A stretch of DNA of 26,244 nt. Origin: Treponema sp. Its GTDB lineage: Bacteria > Spirochaetota > Spirochaetia > Treponematales > Breznakiellaceae. A program made the translations under genes and the position numbers. Location of the stretch: assembly GCA_031259035.1 (NCBI GenBank), contig JAIRLZ010000214.1, positions 1-26,244 of the forward strand, written 5' to 3'. Below the pieces are notes generated by a model that worked only from the letters and a program-made list of their open reading frames with translations, was not told the origin of the DNA and made no database searches. This document shows, in pieces, positions 21,414-26,244 of this stretch; the stretch's first letter is position 1, and each line of letters opens with the position of its first letter.

Positions 21414-22565
21414 TCAAACAAAACGCGCCTGTCTTGAGCCTTTTTCCACCCTGCCGATTTCCCATGAGGGAAAGCCGCTTTCTTCAAGGAACGCTTTCGC
21501 CTGCGCCGCGTCTTCCCGCGCTACCGCCAGCGCAAATCCAATGCCCATGTTGAACGTCTCGAACATGACCCTGCGGACTTCCATGTCCGCATTGAGAATT
21601 TCCATTCCAGCCGCTTCGGCTTCGCCGCCGGCTTCGCCGCGTTTTAGGGAGCCGTCCGCTCCGGCGTGGCGTACATCGCGGTTTACGCCGCGACTCCCGC
21701 CACGACTCCCGCCGCGACTCACGCCGTATGCAATGCGGTTGAAAAGCGGCGGGATAGTCCAGCTTCCGGTTGAAATAACCGCGTCATAGTCCGCGTTGAA
21801 CATGCGCGGGATGTTTTCATAAAAACCGCCGCCCGTGATATGCGCCATACCCCGAATGCCAATGCGTTCCATTAAACGCAAGACAGGTTTTACGTATATG
21901 CGGGTCGGCTCAAGGAGGGCGCGGCCTATGTTCATGCCGCCAAAGTCCTCGTCCAGATCGGGCAGCGCCTTGCGAATGAGGCTGAAACCGTTTGAGTGCG
22001 CGCCTGATGAGGCTATGCCGATGATCGCGTCGCCTTCCCTGACGCCGCCGCCGTCAATGATGTTTTTGCGGTCGGCAATGCCCACGCCGAAACCCGCAAG
22101 GTCGTATGCGCCCTCATCGTAAAATCCGGGCATTTCGGCGGTTTCCCCCCCTAACAGCGCGCAGTCCGCTTCACGGCACCCCAGCGCGACGCCTTTTACC
22201 AGTTGGGCCGCAATATCGGCGTCAAGTTTCCCACATGCAAGGTAATCCAAAAAGAAAAGCGGTTTGGCGCCGTGGCACAAGATGTCGTTTACGCACATCG
22301 CCACACAATCGACGCCGACCGTTTCATATTTTTTCATTCTAAAGGCTATGTCCAGTTTGGTTCCAACGCCATCGGCGCCCGACACCAGTACGGGATCTTC
22401 CATTCCCTTTCCCGCGTTGACAAACTCTTTTAGAGAAAACATGCCCGCAAAACTGCCAATGCCGTTCAATACGGCCGCGTTGGCCGCCGCTTTAGCCAAC
22501 TCCCGGTATTTGCCGACCGCACGATAGCCTTCCTCTATGTTTACGCCCGCTTCTCTATAATTCAT
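21414..22565 (-). CDS. purM: Phosphoribosylformylglycinamidine cyclo-ligase with an inserted repeat segment
   Basis: A 383-residue AIR synthetase. It closes the imidazole ring with ATP, the fifth step of purine synthesis. Conserved parts are VSGADGVGTKLDIA (61-74), GVDCVAMCVNDILCHGA (84-100), GGETAEMPGFY (139-149), GIASSGAHSNGFSLIRKAL (183-201), HITGGGFYENIPR (242-254) and FNMGIGFALAV (338-348). The family is near 345 residues; here about 40 extra lie at roughly 281-326, between WTIPPLFNRI and METFNMGIG. They begin with three 12-nt tandem units (21691-21726) encoding SRGG repeats and continue with GEAGGEAEAAG. The reading frame is intact, so the enzyme may still work. The ATG at 22565 gives the standard MNYREAGVNI start; the ribosome binding site is poor. 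A weak promoter candidate (TTCCAA-17-TAATAT, 22620-22592) lies upstream. Confidence 0.92.
   Translation of the reverse strand: MNYREAGVNIEEGYRAVGKYRELAKAAANAAVLNGIGSFAGMFSLKEFVNAGKGMEDPVLVSGADGVGTKLDIAFRMKKYETVGVDCVAMCVNDILCHGAKPLFFLDYLACGKLDADIAAQLVKGVALGCREADCALLGGETAEMPGFYDEGAYDLAGFGVGIADRKNIIDGGGVREGDAIIGIASSGAHSNGFSLIRKALPDLDEDFGGMNIGRALLEPTRIYVKPVLRLMERIGIRGMAHITGGGFYENIPRMFNADYDAVISTGSWTIPPLFNRIAYGVSRGGSRGGSRGVNRDVRHAGADGSLKRGEAGGEAEAAGMEILNADMEVRRVMFETFNMGIGFALAVAREDAAQAKAFLEESGFPSWEIGRVEKGSRQARFV
21588..21726. repeat. In-frame low-complexity insertion within purM
   Basis: Three tandem copies of CGACTCNCGCCR (21691-21702, 21703-21714, 21715-21726) followed by GC-rich, Gly/Arg/Glu/Ala-coding sequence down to about 21588. 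The segment falls between two conserved blocks of PurM and has no counterpart in the family. The length is close to a multiple of three, so the frame is kept. Confidence 0.7.
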
Positions 22566-22624
22566 GGCGGAAGTATAGCGCCAACGGAGAAATATTACAA
22601 TGGCGTAAATCATTTTGGAATTTT

Positions 22625-22652
22625 TTGATGGCATGTGGTATATTATTATAAT
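22625..22652 (+). promoter_or_regulatory. Probable promoter upstream of the CAP-domain gene
   Basis: TTGATG (22625-22630), 16-bp spacer and TATAAT (22647-22652). Transcripts would have a leader of about 185 nt that includes the hairpin at 22692-22744. Confidence 0.42.
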
Positions 22653-22691
22653 GGACTCGTTTGGAACCTTCAATTTTTGAACGGCGACATT

Positions 22692-22744
22692 AGGAACTGC
22701 GCAAATGCGAATAAAATGTTCCACATTTTATTCGCGCAGATACT
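22692..22744. repeat. Nested palindrome resembling the element at 5121-5221
   Basis: A perfect 12-bp hairpin GCGAATAAAATG (22707-22718) / CATTTTATTCGC (22724-22735), loop TTCCA, lies inside imperfect outer arms AGGAACTGCGC (22692-22702) and GCGCAGATACT (22734-22744, 9 of 11 complementary). As at 5121, the element begins AGGAACTG and then opens into a long inner hairpin, but the inner sequences differ. Confidence 0.5.
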
Positions 22745-22844
22745 GAGGCAAAACCGTGATTTCGCACATGTATAGCCGCAAAATTGAGAGGTTGTTCGGC
22801 GGCGCCGCCGGGCAAGTCCGCTAGACCTATGAAAAGGGATAGAT

Positions 22845-23888
22845 ATGGTTAAAAAAATATTTTTGCTGCCGCTTCTCTGTCGCTTTGTAAGCGGGATATT
22901 CGCGGATGATTGGAACGCGGCGCTGTTGGATACGGCGCGGAACGCCGACTATATGTCCACAGTTGAAAAAGACATTGTTTTTGAATTGAACAAGGCGAGA
23001 AGCGATCCGCAGCGATACGCCGAGGAGTACATCAAACCGAGGCTCGCCTATTTTTCCGGGAAAATATACGCGGAGCCGGGGAAACCCAGAATCTCTACAA
23101 ACGAAGGGATGAACGCCGTATATGCGTGTATCGGCGCGATGGCGAAACAACAGGCCGCGCCGCCCCTCGCGCCGGAGCGGGGCATGAGCTTCGGCGCTCA
23201 GGATCATGTGAGGGATCTGTCCGGCAATGTCGCCGGACATATGGGCAGCGACAAGAGCGATCCGGCCAAGCGCATGAGCCGCTATGGACAGTGGACGAGT
23301 ACATGGGGCGAGAACATCGCCTATGGCGCCGCGACCGGGCGTGATATTGTCATTGATTTGTTGATTGACGACGGCTCGCCAAACCGGGGGCATTATAACA
23401 ACAACATGAACAAGGCGTTCAGCAAGATCGGCGTCGCCATCGCTCCGCACAAGGGGTACGGAACCGTGTGCGTCATTGATTTTGCGGGCGGTTATACGAC
23501 CAGCGCGGCATACGCCGCGCCGCCTGTACCCGTTGCGCCGGTTGAGACATGGACGGTCGTCCTCGCCAACAAAAGCGGCGGCTCGTGGTCTAAATTGTAC
23601 CTAGCCGGCAAAAGGACCTCAACGTGGGGAAATGACGTGCTGGCGGGCGCGGCGGCGGGCGCTACAGCGGGCGCAAAACTAAGACCTGACGACAGAGTCG
23701 CCCTGCCGCTCCCAAAAGACGTCGCGGTGTACGACATAAAAATTGTCGCGGATACGGGACAGATATATTATTTGTTCAACCTCGACCGCAACAGACACGT
23801 GCCAACGCCGTCGTCTTCCGGAGTACAGCATCTCTTTTATGTGGAAAAATTCGCTTTAACCACAACGGATACGTCTGGGAGAAAATGA
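22845..23888 (+). CDS. Secreted CAP (SCP/PR1-like) domain protein
   Basis: A 347-residue protein with a signal peptide (about 1-20, MVKKIFLLPLLCRF then VSGIFA). The CAP domain (about 40-215) shows FELNKARSDPQRYAEEYI (46-63), AQDHVRDLSG (118-127), GHMGSD (131-136), WGENIAYG (154-161) and NNRGHYNNNM-like RGHYNNNMN (181-189). The candidate metal/catalytic residues H121, E156 and H183 are present. Bacterial CAP proteins are secreted, with mostly unknown roles. After a Pro/Ala linker (about 219-234) comes a second domain (about 236-335; WTVVLANKSGGSWSKLYLAG, then DIKIVADTGQIYYLFNL) that resembles small beta-rich modules seen in other treponemal exported proteins. Start ATG with a plain AAGGGA upstream. 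Confidence 0.85.
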   Translation: MVKKIFLLPLLCRFVSGIFADDWNAALLDTARNADYMSTVEKDIVFELNKARSDPQRYAEEYIKPRLAYFSGKIYAEPGKPRISTNEGMNAVYACIGAMAKQQAAPPLAPERGMSFGAQDHVRDLSGNVAGHMGSDKSDPAKRMSRYGQWTSTWGENIAYGAATGRDIVIDLLIDDGSPNRGHYNNNMNKAFSKIGVAIAPHKGYGTVCVIDFAGGYTTSAAYAAPPVPVAPVETWTVVLANKSGGSWSKLYLAGKRTSTWGNDVLAGAAAGATAGAKLRPDDRVALPLPKDVAVYDIKIVADTGQIYYLFNLDRNRHVPTPSSSGVQHLFYVEKFALTTTDTSGRK

Positions 23889-23958
23889 AGCGGATCGCGT
23901 CTCCCGCGGATCGCGGCGCCCGTTGCGGAGACAAAACAACAGCGCGACTTTTTTACCC

Positions 23959-23988
23959 TTGCCAATTCCTTCTCTTCTATGTTACTAT
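23959..23988 (+). promoter_or_regulatory. Possible promoter of the beta-glucosidase gene
   Basis: TTGCCA (23959-23964), 18-bp spacer and TACTAT (23983-23988). The start would fall near 23995, at the ATG itself, again suggesting a leaderless message. An alternative is cotranscription with the CAP gene 106 nt upstream. Confidence 0.35.
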
Positions 23989-23994
23989 ACTAAT

Positions 23995-25326
23995 ATGAAC
24001 AGACTAACGTTTCCAGACGATTTCCTGTGGGGAACCGCAACTGCCAGTTATCAAGTGGAAGGCGCCGCATATGAGGGCGGGCGGAGCGAGAGCATTTGGG
24101 ATGCGTTTTGCCGCGTACCGGGCGCGGTGTACGCCGGGGAAAACGGCGGCGTAGCCTGCGATCAATACCACCGTTATAAAGAAGACGTCGCTCTCATGGC
24201 AAAACTGGGCTTCAAAAGCTACCGTTTTTCCATCGCGTGGCCTCGCATTCTGCCGAATGGCGCCGGAGCGGTGAATAAAGAAGGAGTCGCCTATTACCGC
24301 AACCTCTGCGCCGAATTGCACAAATACGGCGTACAGGCATGCGCCACGCTGTACCACTGGGACCTGCCGCAAGTCCTTCAGGACAAGGGCGGCTGGGCGA
24401 AACGGTTCATTGTGGAGGCTTTTGTTGAATATGCGAAGGTTTGTTTTGCGGAATTGGGCGATTGCGTGGATCAGTGGATAACTATGAACGAACCGCTCTG
24501 CGTTACGTTTATGGGGTATTTGATGGGATCACACGCCCCCGGCGTCAAAGATCCTGTGCAAGCGGCGGGCGCGGTTCACCATATACTGCTGGCGCATGGC
24601 GCGGCGGTTAGAGAGTACCGGAAAACAGGACTCACGGCGCCTATCGGCATCACCTTGAACATCAATACGCCCCGTCCGGCGACCAAGAGCGAAGCGGATG
24701 TTGAGGCTGCCCGCAGAGCGCTGGCGTTTGAGGCGGAAGTGTTCCTGTTCCCCCTTATTGGCAAAGGGTATCCTGAAATCGTCCTGCAAGCAGGCTGGAA
24801 ATTTCCTGTTGAACAGGGCGATTTAGGCGTAATAGCTGAAAAAATGGACTTCATCGGGCTGAATTACTACTTTGAAAACGCCGTCGCATGGGACGAAAAC
24901 GCTCCCAATAAGTATTCCAATGTCCCATTCTGGCAGGAACGCGCGGACATGGGCTGGCCTGTGGTTCCGGGGGGTCTGTACCGTCAGATTAAGTTCGCAA
25001 GCGAAACGACGGGTGGAAATCTCCCCATTTATATTACCGAAAATGGCTATGCGAACCCCGATTCGGTTGATGGCGAGGGCAGGGTTCACGATGGAAAACG
25101 CATAGAGTACCTCAAGAAACATTTGCGCGTTTGTTCAACGTTGATTAAAGAGGGGGTCAAGCTCAAAGGCTATTTTGTATGGTCGTTTCTTGATAATTTT
25201 GAATGGGCGTGGGGATACTCAAAACGGTTCGGCATTGTCCATGTTGATTATAAAACCCAAAAACGGACGTTGAAAGACAGCGCCTTTTTCTTTAGGGATG
25301 TTATGGCCGGTTTCGGAGAGTGGTAA
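23995..25326 (+). CDS. Glycoside hydrolase family 1 beta-glucosidase / 6-phospho-beta-glucosidase
   Basis: A 443-residue cytoplasmic GH1 enzyme that splits beta-linked glucosides such as cellobiose. The opening FPDDFLWGTATASYQVEGA (6-24) is the GH1 N-terminal signature. The acid/base glutamate is in TMNEP (E166) and the nucleophile in YITENGYA (E349). HWDLPQ (121-126) and WSFLDNFEWAWGYSKRFGI also belong to the glucone and aglycone pocket. The bacterial beta-glucosidase (BglA/BglB-like) form is favoured, since the tail has EWAWGY rather than the phospho-sugar motif with Ser-Lys-Tyr, but this is not decisive. The ATG at 23995 was chosen because the family begins here; an upstream in-frame start at 23923 adds unrelated residues. 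No ribosome binding site is evident. The next gene starts almost at its stop. Confidence 0.94.
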   Translation: MNRLTFPDDFLWGTATASYQVEGAAYEGGRSESIWDAFCRVPGAVYAGENGGVACDQYHRYKEDVALMAKLGFKSYRFSIAWPRILPNGAGAVNKEGVAYYRNLCAELHKYGVQACATLYHWDLPQVLQDKGGWAKRFIVEAFVEYAKVCFAELGDCVDQWITMNEPLCVTFMGYLMGSHAPGVKDPVQAAGAVHHILLAHGAAVREYRKTGLTAPIGITLNINTPRPATKSEADVEAARRALAFEAEVFLFPLIGKGYPEIVLQAGWKFPVEQGDLGVIAEKMDFIGLNYYFENAVAWDENAPNKYSNVPFWQERADMGWPVVPGGLYRQIKFASETTGGNLPIYITENGYANPDSVDGEGRVHDGKRIEYLKKHLRVCSTLIKEGVKLKGYFVWSFLDNFEWAWGYSKRFGIVHVDYKTQKRTLKDSAFFFRDVMAGFGEW

Positions 25327-25327
25327 A

Positions 25328-25807
25328 TTGTCGTCCATAAATTCTGCGTCTGTAAAGGCGTTTTTTGAAAACCCGCTCTTTCTCGCGCCGATTACAAGCT
25401 GGTTCCTTGCGCAGCTTATCAAGGCGGTGGCGGTGTTGTCAGGCAGGCGCAGAAAGACGGTGAAAGAGGTGTTTGAAGCCTTTACGTGGCGTACGGGCGG
25501 TATGCCTTCCAGTCATTCGGCGCTTGTCACCTCCATGACAACCTCGGTCGCTTTCAAAGAAGGACTCGGGTCAAATGTGTTCATCATCTCCTTGTGGTTT
25601 GCCCTGATAGTCTTGCGGGACGCGATGGGGGTGCGGCGCGCTTCCGGACTACAGGCGTATGCCTTAAATCTTTTCGGAAAAAAAGTCGCCGAAAAAACAG
25701 AAATCGAGTACCATCCGGTTAAAGAGATCCACGGACACACCCCGCTTGAAGTGGTGGCCGGCGGGCTGCTGGGCATTTTCATTGCCGCGGCCTATGTTTT
25801 TTTGTAG
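25328..25807 (+). CDS. YuiD-like divergent PAP2 family membrane protein (DUF212)
   Basis: A 159-residue integral membrane protein of the divergent PAP2 family. The segment NPLFLAPITSWFLAQLIKAV (about 14-33) forms the first membrane span. The phosphatase-like motif GGMPSSHSALV (about 57-67), LRDAMGVRRASGLQA and the final HTPLEVVAGGLLGIFIAAAYVF are all typical. It may act on lipid phosphates, but no activity is established for close relatives. The start is probably the TTG at 25328, which follows GGAGAG and lies directly after the GH1 stop (TAAATTG); an in-frame ATG at 25298 lies inside the GH1 gene with a poorly spaced site. Confidence 0.85.
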   Translation: MSSINSASVKAFFENPLFLAPITSWFLAQLIKAVAVLSGRRRKTVKEVFEAFTWRTGGMPSSHSALVTSMTTSVAFKEGLGSNVFIISLWFALIVLRDAMGVRRASGLQAYALNLFGKKVAEKTEIEYHPVKEIHGHTPLEVVAGGLLGIFIAAAYVFL

Positions 25808-25816
25808 GTATAGACC

Positions 25817-26244
25817 ATGTCTTTGAAATCGCGGATCATCCCTGCCGTCTTAATCGCGTTCTGTTCCTTGGGCTTTGCGGCGCTTCTTTTCAGAGCGGCG
25901 AAAAAAATCATGCCGCATGAGGGAAGCGATGGGTACGCGGCGTTGACGTTTGACGCCTCGTATTCTGACAGGGAGATCGGCGGGCGCCTTTCACGGATCA
26001 ACTTTGGCGGCGGCTACATTTCGGAGTCAACGCAAATGGTTTTTTTGGATAATTTCGGCGAACTGGAGGCGATTCCTTTAGACGCATGGGAGGGGCGCTT
26101 GGAAAATTTTGATCCGAGGCGTGACGGATACGCCGAAAAACTCAAGGCGTTTTTTGTCAGGGGCGACAAGCGGTTGTTTTTTGTCCCGCTTTCGGTTGAA
26201 GCGAACAAACGTGGCGCTCGGAACATACAAGCGGCTTTTGAGGA
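25817..26244 (+). CDS. Hypothetical membrane-anchored protein, cut by the window end
   Basis: An ATG at 25817, 9 nt after the YuiD-like stop, opens 142 codons with no stop before the window ends. The N-terminus (SLKSRIIPAVLIAFCSLGFA, about 2-21) is an uncleaved anchor or signal peptide. The next part contains GSDGYAALTFDASYSDREIG, SESTQMVFLDNFGELEAIPL and RLFFVPLSVEANKRGARNIQ. The TFDAS and FLDN stretches are hydrophobic-acidic, but no family is recognised with confidence. The short gap and same direction suggest an operon with GH1 and YuiD-like genes. The composition and codon pattern look like the neighbours. Confidence 0.7.
   Translation, partial: MSLKSRIIPAVLIAFCSLGFAALLFRAAKKIMPHEGSDGYAALTFDASYSDREIGGRLSRINFGGGYISESTQMVFLDNFGELEAIPLDAWEGRLENFDPRRDGYAEKLKAFFVRGDKRLFFVPLSVEANKRGARNIQAAFE

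Overview
The window looks like a chromosomal segment of a spirochaete, most likely a Treponema and possibly one of the termite-gut treponemes. The reasons are: an LL-diaminopimelate aminotransferase of the DapL type, a bactofilin next to an M23 peptidase, several secreted or outer-membrane proteins without recognisable wide-range relatives, roughly balanced base composition, and intergenic gaps full of short palindromic repeats. This assignment is inference from gene content and style. No rRNA, tRNA, CRISPR array, transposase or phage gene was seen.

Layout. 1-567: a GNAT acetyltransferase on the minus strand, with a possible second minus-strand gene leaving the left edge. 568-1032: repeat hairpins and an extended -10 promoter. 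1033-2019: an exported hypothetical protein. 2080-5076: a promoter followed by a tight four-gene plus-strand operon (M23 endopeptidase, bactofilin, YaaR, RicT/PSP1), which joins cell-shape genes to a pair also found together in Firmicutes. 5077-5558: a nested palindrome and a 215-bp element with inverted-repeat ends. 5559-6227: a small exported beta-rich protein (minus) with a good promoter. 6302-7100: no gene, but a C11 tract, tandem repeats, palindromes and a strong terminator. 7101-10379 (minus): dapL, then a DUF4838-like gene 3 nt later, then a DHH phosphoesterase that seems to have its own promoter. 10750-12297 (minus): a large lipoprotein whose long leader carries a 16-base homopolymer tract and a terminator-like hairpin. 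12786-18142 (minus): a five-gene operon of amidohydrolase, cNMP-domain/TPR protein, Crp-like regulator, phosphohexomutase and DnaQ-type exonuclease. 18366-20777 (plus): an unknown cytoplasmic protein, metY behind a perfect-consensus promoter, and an XRE regulator with a possible autoregulatory operator. 20801-22565 (minus): purM-purN, in which PurM carries an unusual in-frame repeat insertion. 22845-26244 (plus): a secreted CAP protein, a GH1 beta-glucosidase, a YuiD-like membrane protein and the start of an unknown membrane-anchored protein cut by the window end.

How it fits together. The genes cover peptidoglycan shaping, methionine/cysteine sulfur assimilation, lysine/diaminopimelate synthesis, purine synthesis and use of plant-type beta-glucosides, consistent with a free-growing, sugar-fermenting treponeme. 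The most noteworthy features are the homopolymer tracts upstream of two predicted surface-protein genes (candidate phase-variation switches), the repeat insertion inside PurM, a dispersed family of palindromic intergenic repeats, and the operon pairing a DNA-binding Crp homologue with a TPR protein that has a degenerate cNMP domain.
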